Translations under genes and position numbers: made by a program
The notes under the pieces: model-generated
What the model saw: only the letters and a program-made list of their open reading frames with translations
What the model was told of the DNA's origin: nothing
Database searches by the model: none
Shown: positions 17,734 to 27,364 of the stretch, one piece after another
Numbering within the stretch: the first letter of the stretch is position 1
Layout: the number at the start of each line of letters is the position of its first letter
Origin: Thraustochytrium sp. TN22
Lineage: Eukaryota > Sar > Bigyra > Thraustochytrida > Thraustochytriidae
DNA length: 49,140 nt
Assembly (NCBI GenBank): GCA_013306675.1
Contig: JABLUY010000261.1
Span: forward strand, 1 to 49,140
Direction: 5' to 3'

Positions 17734-20145
17734 ATGAAGAACCGACGCGACATGGACGAGGACGAGGAAGACGCCAAGCCGGCGATGGAGGGCGCTGGCC
17801 TGACGTGGACCGCGCAGCACCGGCCTTCCAACATCCCGACGTTCCACATGCCCGCGGACCCGGACCAGCGCATCCGGCTGTTCGGGCACCTCCTGCTGAG
17901 CCCGCCGCCCAACAGCCCGGACTTTGGTCAGACACGGAGCATGGAGATGGACCCGAACATCTTCACGCGAGACACGCGCGACCAGCCGCCGCGCAACGCG
18001 GGCGGCGGCGAGCCGATCGAGCAGAACGCGGGCGACGACGCCGAGCCGAGCGCCCTGGAGGCCGCGGAGCGCCAGTCCATGGACGCGGCCGCCGCCGCCT
18101 CCGAAAAGTACATGACGTATCTGCGCGACAATTTTGACAACCTGCGCGACGTCGCGTCCACCATCGACGGCGCCTACGGCGCCTACCGCGGCGAACCGGG
18201 CACGCCCGGCCGCCGCTGGTCCGCGCAGGCGCCCCTGCCGCTGCAGGGCGGCGAGCGCCGACAGTCTGCCTACGCGTACGACCCGCTCATGGAGCTGCAC
18301 GGGCACCCGACCACGGCGCACCCGGAGCGGCCGGCGCGCATCATCTGCATGATGAAGACGCTCGAGCTCTCCGGGCTGGCGGCGCGCATGGTCAAGATCG
18401 ATGTGGAGGACGCCGAGGAGACGGACCTCCTGCGCATCCACTCGCGCCAGCACCTCAACGAGGTGCATTCGCTGCTGGATGCCGGCGAGCGCCTCAAGCA
18501 GCAGCCGCAGCTCGAGGTGCGCTCCGCCTTTGCCAACGAGCACACCACCAAGGCCGCCTACCGCAGCGCCGGTGCCACGGTGCAGCTCGTGCAGGCCATC
18601 TGTGAGGGCAGCATCAAAAACGGCATTGCCATCGTGCGTCCGCCGGGCCATCACGCCGAGGAGTCCTGCGTGCAGGGCTTTTGTGTCTTCAACAACATCG
18701 CGATCGGCGCCGCCTACGCAGCGCAGCCCTATCGCCGCAAACTTACCTCACGCGGCTCCGAATCAGGCAGCGCCCTCGACGCCATTGACCGCATCGGCGG
18801 GACCTGGGTGGCGCACGAGGACATCTTGAACGGCCGCTCCGAGCTTGTGCGCGGGTTCAACTTCTTCAACAACAAGCCCGGGGGGCCGGCCACGGCCGAC
18901 CCGCCCCCGCGCGACCACGACGGCGTCGGCAACAACGGCGGCGCCGCGGCCGCCCACTCGGCCAAGGCCGCGGCGGCCCCCGGTGCCGCCACGAGCGGCG
19001 CCGGCGCCGGCGCCGGCCTTAGCAGCAGCAGCAGCGCCAGCAGCAGCGCCAGCCAGGACGGCCGTGGAGGCGGTTCCGGCAGTGGCGAATGCGACGAGGG
19101 CGGGAGCACCACGCCGCCCATGAGCAGCAGCCAGGCGGCCAGCCAGGCGGCAAACTCCGGCAGCAGCCCCGTCTCGGCCACCGCCGGCAGCAAATTTAGC
19201 GGCAAAATGAGCAACAACGTCGGCGCGCGCGGCTCCAGTACGAGCCTCGCGGACACGAGCACCTCGCCCAACGGCCGCCAGCCGCATGCGCAGTACATGG
19301 TGAACACCGCGGCCGTGCGCAAGAAGGCCAAGCGCCTGGGCGCCGCCAACTACTTGCCCGTCGACCGCCCGGCGCGCATCCTCATTGTGGACTGGGACGT
19401 CCACCACGGCAACGGGACGCAGCACTCTTTCGAAGAGGATCCAAATGTGCTCTGCTTCAGCGTTCACCGCTGGGACCGGGGCCAGTTCTATCCGGGCGGG
19501 CCCGAGGGCGGGCCTGACCGGGTGGGCTTCGAGCGCGGCTACGGCCGTAACATCAACGTCGGCTGGAACGGCCACGGCCCCTTTGGCGACGCCGAGTACC
19601 TTGCCTGCTGGCGCCACGTCCTCATGCCCGCGGCGCGCGCCTTCGACCCGGACCTCGTGCTCGTCAGTGCCGGCTTCGACGCGGCCATGGGCGACCCACT
19701 CGGCGGCTGCGCCATTACGCCGGAGGGCTATGGCATGCTGCTCTACGAGCTCATGGGCTTGGCCGGCGGCCGGATCGTGCTCGCGCTCGAGGGTGGTTAC
19801 AGTCTTCAGGCGCTCTCCGAGTCCAGCCTCGTTTGCGCCGCCGTCCTCATGGGCGCACAGCCTCCGCGCCCTGCCGAGCCGCTGCCCCCGCCCAGCAACC
19901 AGGGTCTCGCAGCTATAGCGGCCACGCTGCGCGCGCACCGCCTTGCCTATTGGCACACGCTTGAGATCGGCGACGTCGCGCTCCAGAAGCACCTCTCCTG
20001 GGTCGCTGGCTCCATCGATCTCCAGCGCATGGCCACTCTGCTCCCGGAACTTCGCGTCCGCCTGCCCGAGCAGACTGACAACGACGATCGCTCGAACACG
20101 GCCCAGACGCCTATGTCGGCCGCCCCGGACGATCCTCATTTGTAG
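17734..20145 (+). CDS. Class II histone deacetylase (HDAC6/10-like catalytic domain)
   Basis: The 803-residue product is a zinc-dependent deacetylase. The arginase-like fold starts near residue 180 with HPTTAHPERPARI. Catalytic features are all present: the His dyad H306-H307 in RPPGHHAEES, zinc ligands D555 and H557 in DWDVHHGNGT, the third ligand D654 in AMGDPLGG, and the transition-state Tyr Y689 in LEGGYS. Tyr rather than His at that position indicates an active class I/IIb-type enzyme. Between residues about 330 and 547 there is a roughly 215-residue Gly/Ser/Ala low-complexity insertion that splits the conserved core. Residues 1-180 are acidic and unstructured. The likely role is lysine deacetylation of histones or other proteins in nucleus or cytosol. 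The start is the first ATG. Confidence 0.92.
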   Translation: MKNRRDMDEDEEDAKPAMEGAGLTWTAQHRPSNIPTFHMPADPDQRIRLFGHLLLSPPPNSPDFGQTRSMEMDPNIFTRDTRDQPPRNAGGGEPIEQNAGDDAEPSALEAAERQSMDAAAAASEKYMTYLRDNFDNLRDVASTIDGAYGAYRGEPGTPGRRWSAQAPLPLQGGERRQSAYAYDPLMELHGHPTTAHPERPARIICMMKTLELSGLAARMVKIDVEDAEETDLLRIHSRQHLNEVHSLLDAGERLKQQPQLEVRSAFANEHTTKAAYRSAGATVQLVQAICEGSIKNGIAIVRPPGHHAEESCVQGFCVFNNIAIGAAYAAQPYRRKLTSRGSESGSALDAIDRIGGTWVAHEDILNGRSELVRGFNFFNNKPGGPATADPPPRDHDGVGNNGGAAAAHSAKAAAAPGAATSGAGAGAGLSSSSSASSSASQDGRGGGSGSGECDEGGSTTPPMSSSQAASQAANSGSSPVSATAGSKFSGKMSNNVGARGSSTSLADTSTSPNGRQPHAQYMVNTAAVRKKAKRLGAANYLPVDRPARILIVDWDVHHGNGTQHSFEEDPNVLCFSVHRWDRGQFYPGGPEGGPDRVGFERGYGRNINVGWNGHGPFGDAEYLACWRHVLMPAARAFDPDLVLVSAGFDAAMGDPLGGCAITPEGYGMLLYELMGLAGGRIVLALEGGYSLQALSESSLVCAAVLMGAQPPRPAEPLPPPSNQGLAAIAATLRAHRLAYWHTLEIGDVALQKHLSWVAGSIDLQRMATLLPELRVRLPEQTDNDDRSNTAQTPMSAAPDDPHL

Positions 20146-20284
20146 TGTGGTTTGGCGTCGCGCCAACCCAAGAACGATTACACCCAGGACGATTGCCCAA
20201 ATACGGCGCAGACAGACGCCCATGTCGGCCGCCCCGGATGATCTCAGTCTGTAGTGTGGTTCGGCGTCGCGCCGACCCGAGATC
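20082..20284 (+). repeat. Tandem duplication across the HDAC stop codon and 3' UTR
   Basis: About 96 bp at 20082-20177 recurs at 20188-20284, with roughly 105-109 bp between matching positions. Copy 1 contains the HDAC C-terminus PMSAAPDD and the TAG at 20143-20145. Copy 2, now in the 3' UTR, still reads PMSAAPDD and ends in TAG at 20252-20254. The copies differ at scattered sites and a few short indels, so the duplication is not brand new. Confidence 0.85.
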
Positions 20285-20745
20285 GATATCGAGAAGGAAG
20301 TCTTTATTTGCTCCATCTTCTTTTACAGTCAGTCACTCTCTCGAGCGAGCCAAGCGAGCTAGCTAGCTAGCTACTAGTAAGCCTCCAGGCGTCAAGGCGC
20401 GTCGAGACTCAGGCTGTGAGACCTTTTCTCTCTTGGCCTGTTCTCGCCACGGGACGTTTCCTCTCCGGGCCTCTTCTCGCCACGGGCCTCGAGCTGCGAC
20501 ACATTTCAATCCTTGCCTTGTCTCGTCGCGAGACTTGCGCCGCGAGATATTTCCTCTCTCTGGCTTTTCTCACAGGTTTATCTTGCCTTCGGGTTCTCAC
20601 CAGGAGCCTCGGAGAGTCTGCGCGAGGTCTCCTCTCTTGGCCTCTTCTTGCCCCGCCATTCAAGTCTCACCTTTCCGCCCCTTTCGATTTTGAAGGTAAA
20701 TAGTCGTCTGTCTTATACTTACGTACTGCCTCTCTTGCTAGCAGC
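20146..20745. other. Convergent 3' region between HDAC and LDHD
   Basis: 600 bp. It contains the second copy of the HDAC 3'-end duplication, an (AGCT)n tract at 20357-20373 and a pyrimidine-rich 20400-20700 segment. In the latter, loosely repeated phrases such as TCTCGCCACGGGA and CTCTCTTGGCC recur. No gene seen. Confidence 0.5.
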
Positions 20746-22248
20746 TCAAATGGCCTTGCCCGGGTTCATGCGGTCCTCCGGGTCAAGCGCATGCTTGACA
20801 GAAGCCATGACGTCAACGGCGACCTGGCCACACTCCTGGGGCAGCCAGCGGCGCTTGCCATAGCCCACGCCATGCTCGCCTGTGCAGGTGCCGCCAGCAT
20901 CGATGGCGCGCTGCACGAGGCGGTCGTTGATGGCCCAGAGCTTGTCCATGTACTCTTGCGGCTCGTCGTCGCGCGCGAGCAGAATTGCGTGAAAGTTGCC
21001 GTCGCCGATGTGGCCAAAGAGCGGCGCCGGGATGCCGGTCGCCTCAATGTCGGCAATGGTCTCCTCCACAAAGGTGGCGATGCTGGAGATGGGCACGCAA
21101 ATGTCCGTGGGCGACCCGCGGCAGCCGGGCCGCAGCTGCTGCACGGCCCAGTACGCCTCGTGGCGCGCCTTCCACAGGCGGTTGCGGTCCTCCTCCGCGT
21201 AGGCAAAGTGGAAGTCGCCCTCGAGGCCGTAGCCCTCCGCGATGCTGCGCAGATCCTCAATCTGCTCCTTGACGCTCGCCTCGCTACCGTGGAACTCGAG
21301 GAAGAGACCGGGGAACTCCGTCGACATGCCCAGGCTGCTGAGCGCGTCGCCCCGCGCAGCCACCGCCTTGAGCGTAAGGGCGTCCAGGAACTCGGCGCGC
21401 GCCAGCGGGATGCCGAAGCGCAACGCGTCTACCACGGTGTCCACCGCGTCGCGCACCGAGCGGAACGAGCACACGGCGCTCGCCACGCAGGCCGGCTGCC
21501 CCCTCAGGCGTAGTGTCACCTCCGTGATGCACGCCAGCGTGCCTTCGCTGCCCACCAGCAGGTTCGTCAGGTCGTAACCAGCGCTCGACTTGCGCGCGCG
21601 CGAGCCCGTGCGCATGATGCGCCCGTCCGCCAGCACACAGGTCAATCCCATGACCGAGTCCTTCATCGTGCCGTACCGCACGGCGCTCGTGCCGGAGGCG
21701 CCCGTGGCCACCATGCCGCCCACGCTCGCGTCGGCGCCCGGGTCCACGGTAAAGAAGAGCCCCGTCGCGCGCAGGTATTCGTTGAGCGCCGCGCGCGTGA
21801 TGCCGGCCTGCACCTTGCAGTCCATGTCCTCCGCGTTCACCTCCAGCACCCGGTTCATGTGCGCGCTCATGTCGATGCTCAGGCCGCCCTGCAGCGCCGC
21901 CACATGGCCCTCGAGGCTCGTGCCGCAGCCGAACGGGATCACCGGGCTGCCGGTCTCCTGCGCGATGCGCATCGCCGCCGCCACCTCCTCCGTCGACTTA
22001 GGCAGAAACACCGCGTCCGGCTCCACGCCCGTCGGGTCGTGGAAGCTCTCGTCCGTCCCGTGCGCGCGCAGCACCGCCGGCGAGGTCAGCACCTGCTCCG
22101 CGCCAAACTGCTCCTGCAGCTTGCGTACCAGCTCCGCCGCGTCGCCGCGCCGCTCCATCTTGGGCGCCGCCAGCCCGCTCAGCGCGCGCCGCGCGCGCGC
22201 GCCGCCGCTGCGCGCCCAAGCGCCGAGCATCGTCTTCATCACCATCAT
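20746..22248 (-). CDS. LDHD: D-lactate dehydrogenase (cytochrome), mitochondrial
   Basis: The 500-residue product starts at the first in-frame ATG (MMVMKTML). Residues 1-30 are Arg/Ala-rich without acidic residues, a good mitochondrial presequence. The FAD-binding PCMH-type domain follows (PKSTEEVAAAMRIA, PFGCGTSLEGH, FTVDPGADASVGGMVATG, SAGYDLTNLLVGSEGTLA). The C-terminal FAD-oxidase domain has FGHIGDGNFH and GTCTGEHGVGYGK, and ends with the family's LDPEDRMNPGK motif. The length matches human LDHD and yeast Dld1. It should oxidise D-lactate to pyruvate and pass electrons to cytochrome c. D-2-hydroxyglutarate dehydrogenase is a relative, but the GEHGVG and HIGDGN context and overall match fit LDHD better. 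Confidence 0.93.
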   Translation of the reverse strand: MMVMKTMLGAWARSGGARARRALSGLAAPKMERRGDAAELVRKLQEQFGAEQVLTSPAVLRAHGTDESFHDPTGVEPDAVFLPKSTEEVAAAMRIAQETGSPVIPFGCGTSLEGHVAALQGGLSIDMSAHMNRVLEVNAEDMDCKVQAGITRAALNEYLRATGLFFTVDPGADASVGGMVATGASGTSAVRYGTMKDSVMGLTCVLADGRIMRTGSRARKSSAGYDLTNLLVGSEGTLACITEVTLRLRGQPACVASAVCSFRSVRDAVDTVVDALRFGIPLARAEFLDALTLKAVAARGDALSSLGMSTEFPGLFLEFHGSEASVKEQIEDLRSIAEGYGLEGDFHFAYAEEDRNRLWKARHEAYWAVQQLRPGCRGSPTDICVPISSIATFVEETIADIEATGIPAPLFGHIGDGNFHAILLARDDEPQEYMDKLWAINDRLVQRAIDAGGTCTGEHGVGYGKRRWLPQECGQVAVDVMASVKHALDPEDRMNPGKAI

Positions 22249-23871
22249 CCCGTCGCACCTCGCGCGTCCGCGCTCGGAGCCTCGCTCGCCCTTGCCGCTC
22301 TGCTGCCCCAAACGCCGGTTTGACGCCGCGCCCGCCGCGCTGCGAGCCGAGCGCAACGCGGTCTGCCGGCCGCGCGCTTGCGATGCTGAAGAAGGCCGCC
22401 GCGCTCTGCATCGCCATGCAGAGCAGGACAGAGCACAAGGGCCGGCCAGACGAGCAAGGCTGGCACTGCGGAGCGGCCAGGGCCCGAGACGGCGGTGCCG
22501 CGCGGCAGCCGGGGCTCCGCGCTGCGTGTCACCGCGTCCGGCAGGCACTGGCAGGACTCGGAGCGCTGCTGCGCATCTTCGTCGATCATCAGCCTTCAAG
22601 CTGGTACGAGTTGGGTTCGCCGCGCGTGGTCGGGGCCGTCGGGCGCCGCGCAGCGCCGTCAGACCGCTTCAGACATCGGCTCGCGCGGTTCGCGGAGACG
22701 CTCCTCCTTCGCCGCCCGTGCGGGGCCGTGCTCAGCCTGCGCGGCCGTGGCGCAGCGCACCAGCACAGCCCGCAACGTGAGTGAGCCACATCCGCACGTG
22801 GAGCTTGAGCCGAGACTTTGCAGCTCTTTGCTGTGCTGTGCGCAAGCTCGCCATTACGTGCTAACTTGCCAACTGATTCACTTGGGCGCTGTGGCTCGCG
22901 TGAGCGTGCGCGCGGCCAGACGTCCCTTCATCGGCCCCTCGCGCGCAGCGCCGAGGCAGCGCCAGAGCCTGAGATAGAGGCGCACGCGCGGCGGCGCCCC
23001 CCCCTCTCCCCAACTACGTGTACCGTTCGTTCCGGTGGTATTGAGCGGGCTTCATTCGTGGAACGATCTGAACGGGAGGGTATATGCGGGAGTCCCGCAG
23101 GGATGCGGGCGGCAATGGCAGAGACGTCCCAAGGAGTCATTCGGCGCCGGCACCCAGCATGCCCCCTTCCACCGGCGGGGTCGTGCCGGTGCTCCCGCGC
23201 CCGAGTACACGTTCTGGGAGGAGGCGGAGGCGCCCGTGCCGCCGTCCTTGTTCACTGCCCTCTGCCACGAGCCACCGCTCGCTCCACACCCTCACTGCCA
23301 GAGGCCATCAACGGCCCAGAAGCACCAGCCGCACCTCTTGTCACAGGACCTGCCCGAGCTCGCGCCCATCGCCATCAAAAACGCTGCGCCTGACTCTCCC
23401 TACCAGTTCACGAGGAGCGTGCCCGGCCGCGCCGAGGCCCCGAGCGAGTTTCTGGCGCGCGGCGCGCGGCGGTACGAGCCCGAGCCTTCGCCCGTGGCCG
23501 GGTCGCTCGACCACTCTTCGTGCGCGAAGGGCAGCTGCCGTGGCCTGGTTTCGAGGGGGGTCAAGCTCGAGTCGCCGTCGCCGTCGCTGTCGGAGAGGCC
23601 GCCGGCGCCGGCGCCCCTGCCGAGCGCGGCAAAGACCCAACCACCGGCCTGGGTACGGTCAGTGGCGCCGAGGCGTGGGCGCGACTTGCGCGCAGTGGCA
23701 GCGTGCGCGGCGCAAGGGCCGCTCCGCAGTGGGCAGCAGGCATCGGAAGAGGCGGAGGACAAGGCAGCGCGGCGCTCTGGCAGCCCAGCAGAAGCGACTG
23801 CCGCCGTCGAGCGCGGCGCGGCGGCGGACGGCGCGGCCGCTGCGGCCGCGCGGCTCACGCGGCGCGGCGCC
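22249..23871. promoter_or_regulatory. 1.6-kb divergent region between LDHD and DOT1
   Basis: No ATG-initiated gene is supported. The DOT1 reading frame stays open upstream to about 23035 and part of it (23160-23460) has coding-like composition. It contains no ATG, however, so it is either an upstream exon, a long leader or chance. The remainder is GC-rich, with no marked repeats. Confidence 0.45.
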
Positions 23872-24228
23872 ATGGGCGTGACGGCGGTGGCCGTGGACGA
23901 GGACGGCGGGGGCTACGACAGTGACGTCGTGGCGCTGGTGGAATCCTTGTCTGCGCCGCCCGGCCTCGCGCGAATCAAGGCGGAGCCCGGCGTGGATAAC
24001 GACGGCGGCGCCACCGGCGCCGCCGTCGCGCACGACGGCGAGCAGCAGCGGCGGGAGCACGAGCTGCAGGAGGACAAGGGGGGGGCGGCGGCGGCGGCGG
24101 CGGCGGCGGCTCCGGGCGCCGGGCGCGCGAGGGCAGCGCGCCCGACTCGACGCGCGAAGCGGGCGCGCGTACACGTTCACGAGGCAGTCGACGAGCGGCA
24201 GTTTGAACCCTCGACCGCGGCGCGCGCG

Positions 24229-24274
<46 letters not shown>

Positions 24275-25911
24275 ACAGCAGCAGCAGCTGGGATGGCGGC
24301 GTACCAACCAAGGTCGAGGCAGAGGCCGTTGCCGGCGACGGGGAGTCCTCACTGCACGCGCACCTCGAGCAGACTGGCGCGGTACCGGACGAAGGCGGGG
24401 AGCCTGCCGAGAGCGCGCAACCGGCCGACGATGGTGCCGGCGCCGAGGCGGGCGTCAGTCTGCTCGACACGGCCTCCTTTGAAGAAGTCTTCGGATTCCT
24501 TGGCGCGCGCGGCTGGGGCCTGCGCGCCAACGACAAGGCCGACAACGGCTGGGTGTACGTGCGCGACAAGTCCTTGCCCTTCGACAGGGATGCCCTCGTC
24601 GAGGGACATGACTTTTTTGAAACTGAACTGGCACTGCTCAAGTACTTTCGCTCCGACGAGACTTTGCACGAGGGCTTCGCTGACTACCTCGTGGAGACCC
24701 GCCAAAAGGAGATCGTGCGAACGCGCGGGCGCGGGTCGCGCGCCAAAGTGGCGCGGGCCAAAGCCAAGGCCATCGCCGAGAGCACGCCTTTCGCTTTGCA
24801 AGGTCGCGCCAAACGCGCTCCACCGGCGAAGATCGTGCCCGCTCGCAAGGGCTCGCGCGGACGCCGCGCGCTCGGAAGCCGGTCGGTCGACTTGCCGCCG
24901 CTCGTCTTCCCCAACTTCAAGCAGAAGCTGCCCACGCTGACGTACGATGAGTGGGCCGAGTACTGGGAGCATCTCGTGGAGACGCACGGCGGCCTGCGCT
25001 TACTCACGGACCTTGGCACAACCATCAACTCGGTGCGCGAGCTGGACCGCTATCGCGCCGGCACATCCACGCCTGCCTTCGCGCAGAGCATCATCGCCTT
25101 TGCCAACGTGCGATCCAGAGACCGCTTCGTGGACCTCGGCTCCGGCATCGGTGGCACGATCCTGCCGGTCAGCGCGCTGGTCGGCTGCCCGGTCGTTGGT
25201 ATCGAGAGCGACGCCAGCCGCGCGCGTACAGCCTCCAACTTCAATCGTAACCTGCAGCGCGAGCTCGACAAACACAACATGCATGGCGGCCACGTCAATG
25301 TCTACCACGGCGACTTTCTCAATGAGGTTTTCCGGGAGCTCATCCTCTGCGCCACGGTCATCAACGTCTGCAACGACCCGCACATGTACACATTCCATGA
25401 GCTGCGAGACATCAACAAGTTCATCGAGAACCTGGCCTTCGCCGTCTCCGTCGGGACGCGCATCATCACGCTGCTGCCTGTCGCGAGGTTGCACATGCCC
25501 TTCCTCGACGGCTGCATCGCGCGCGAGATGTATGTCACCGTGCCCAACACTGTCACCTGGTGCCCGGAGCGCATGCAGATCACGGTCTACCACAAGCTTT
25601 CGAACGCCTGGGTCTGCCCGGCCTGCGGCGCCAAAAACGTGACGCTCGGCGACGACGGCCGCACGCCACGCACGTCCTGTGCCATGTGCTTTACCGAGAA
25701 CGAGCTCCCTCGCCCGGACGAGACCATGGATTTTGCCGAGCACGACGCCGCCGTCGCCAAGGCCGCGGCCGAGGCTGCCGTGGCCGGCAAGACAAAGCGC
25801 CGTCGCGTCAACGTGCAGGCCGCACGCGCGCGGAGGTCGGCGCGCCGCTCGCCAAGTCCCGTCAGCTCCGTCACGTCGCAGAGCTCCATGGACTCCCTTG
25901 AGCGTCCTTAA
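23872..25911 (+). CDS. DOT1: DOT1 histone H3K79 methyltransferase with C-terminal zinc finger
   Basis: The 679-residue product starts at the first in-frame ATG, in GCGCCATGG context. The catalytic domain spans residues about 345-575: TYDEWAEYWEHLVETHGG, the SAM-binding motif I VDLGSGIGG (D421), the acidic end of strand 2 in VVGIESD, YHGDFLNEVFRE, and the VINVCND strand at the position of the NN/NF motif of DOT1 proteins. It transfers methyl groups from SAM to H3K79 on nucleosomes. Residues 582-606 form WVCPAC...SCAMC, a RanBP2-type-like zinc finger (C582, C585, C603, C606). The N-terminal half is disordered, with a poly-Ser tract, basic AKR patches and a conserved-looking segment at about 195-265 (GWGLRANDKADNGWVYVRD). 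H3K79 methylation marks active chromatin in other eukaryotes. Confidence 0.9.
24223..24289 (+). repeat. AGC trinucleotide run encoding poly-Ser in DOT1
   Basis: About 20 AGC/AAC codons encode a Ser/Asn tract in the disordered N-terminal half. It is in frame and expected to be length-polymorphic. Confidence 0.8.
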
Positions 25912-26446
25912 TTTCCAGTGAGAGAAGAGGGAAATGGGGCCCGTGAGCAGATTCCGCGAAGCTACCGAGGATGCATTCGCTGCAATGCATCCGCACAGGC
26001 ACACCAGCCGCAACGCATCCGCACAGGCACACCAGTATGAAGATCGTGCAAGAGGCCTTGCGCAAGGTCAAGAAGCCAGAGGCGGAGAAAAGAGAACCAA
26101 TTTGCTATTGTGAGCCATCATCTGTAAGCGAGTCGCTGGAGCTGAGAAACAAAAGCGCTGGGCCTTGTGCAGGCGTCATCATCGAGCGAGACGGTCAAAA
26201 TACAGTCTAACTTCTGCTGCGGTCATTCTCGTACGCGATACTGGCGCTCAGTACGAGACGCTGACCGAGTCTCCTCAAGTTTCCAGGCAGAGCTTTTTTC
26301 CTCAACACATCATTCATCATGGCCAAACACCTTCCTTCATCGCCAGAAATATGAGTTCAGCTTTGTGACCTGAGAAAGCTCTGGCACGCACACCCGCACC
26401 TGCATCCCGTCCAACGTGAAGCAAGAGCGTGGCGGAGCCTTGGTCC
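25912..26446. other. Convergent 3' region between DOT1 and LRR gene
   Basis: 535 bp of lower GC. A 28-bp tandem duplication lies at 25980-26035 (core CGCACAGGCACACCAG). No gene is seen; short frames here end quickly and have no recognisable domain. Confidence 0.5.
25980..26035. repeat. 28-bp tandem duplication in the DOT1 3' region
   Basis: Two adjacent copies (25980-26007 and 26008-26035) differ at a few sites near the 5' end of the unit. Confidence 0.8.
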
Positions 26447-27364
26447 TTAAGCGTCTCCCGAAGGAAGAAACGCATTGCCGACCTCGTGGAGGAGGGCTTC
26501 TCCATGGGGATTGACCTGGAGCTCGCGCTGCGCGGTACGCGGCAAATGTCCAAAGAGGAGGTCACGCAGTGGATTGCCGTCCAGATGCAAGTCGTGCAGC
26601 AGCTGCATCCCCGCGAGCACCTCGCTCGGCACCGTGGTAATTTGGTTCTCACGCAACGAGCAGTAATTCAGCCGAGTCAGCCGAGTCAGACCCGCAGGCA
26701 CTTCCTCCAAGTAGTTCTTGTCCAGCTCAAGGACTTCGAGCGTCGGGCTTAGCATTGTGGCATCCACGTGCGTCAGCCGGTTTTGCTTCGCGTTCAGCGT
26801 TTGCAGCGCGCGCAACGAGCGCATGACTTCGACGTCCAGCTCTGTCAACTCGTTCTTTTCCAGATTGAGCGCGACCATGACCGTACACTGACGTAGGCAG
26901 CGAGGCACTGCAAGCAGACAGTTGAAGGCCAGGCTCACACGAAGCGCGCCTGGTGCCCAGGTCTCCTCATCGAGCGCCTCAAGCTTGCTTCGCATCACCG
27001 TCAGATCTGTCAGCCGTCGCGAGCGTACGGGGGGCAGCCTTCGAAGCGCACTACTGTCCACACTCAGCAACTCGAGCTCCGCCATGTGCGAGATAGCGTT
27101 CGGCAGGACTGCGAGCCTCGGGTTGCGGTGTGCACGCAGGCTACGCAGACCCACCAGCGGCTCGAGCGCGCCCTCTGGTACCTCTGCCAGCAGCGTGTCA
27201 TGCACTGCGAGGTGCATCAGCTTACGCAGCTCCGCCACGCCCATTGGGAAGCTCTCCGGACCCTCATACAGATCCTCGCCCTCCATGGCATGCTTGCCGC
27301 TCACGCGCACGCTCTCCGCGTCCGCATCGACATATGCGCGATGCACAAGCACCCGCCGCGCCAT
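26447..27364 (-). CDS. Leucine-rich repeat protein
   Basis: The 305-residue product starts at an ATG. About nine LRRs of 22-24 residues occupy residues 60-270, with units such as LRSLRAHRNPRLAVLP, MVALNLEKNELTELD, LQTLNAKQNRLTHVD, LEVLELDKNYLEEVP and LHDLHLDGNPLRDLL. The xxLxLxxNxLxxLP type suggests the SDS22/Ras-suppressor-like cytosolic class. There is no signal peptide, membrane helix or partner domain, so it is probably a protein-binding scaffold. The C-terminal cap includes PRTAQRELQVN. Function otherwise unknown. It is divergent to the epimerase gene at 28190. Confidence 0.82.
   Translation of the reverse strand: MARRVLVHRAYVDADAESVRVSGKHAMEGEDLYEGPESFPMGVAELRKLMHLAVHDTLLAEVPEGALEPLVGLRSLRAHRNPRLAVLPNAISHMAELELLSVDSSALRRLPPVRSRRLTDLTVMRSKLEALDEETWAPGALRVSLAFNCLLAVPRCLRQCTVMVALNLEKNELTELDVEVMRSLRALQTLNAKQNRLTHVDATMLSPTLEVLELDKNYLEEVPAGLTRLTRLNYCSLRENQITTVPSEVLAGMQLLHDLHLDGNPLRDLLFGHLPRTAQRELQVNPHGEALLHEVGNAFLPSGDA

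Noticed and set aside
18763-20316. A 517-codon frame antisense to the HDAC.
   Set aside because: The HDAC on the + strand has all catalytic motifs; the antisense product is Val/Arg/Ala-rich noise.
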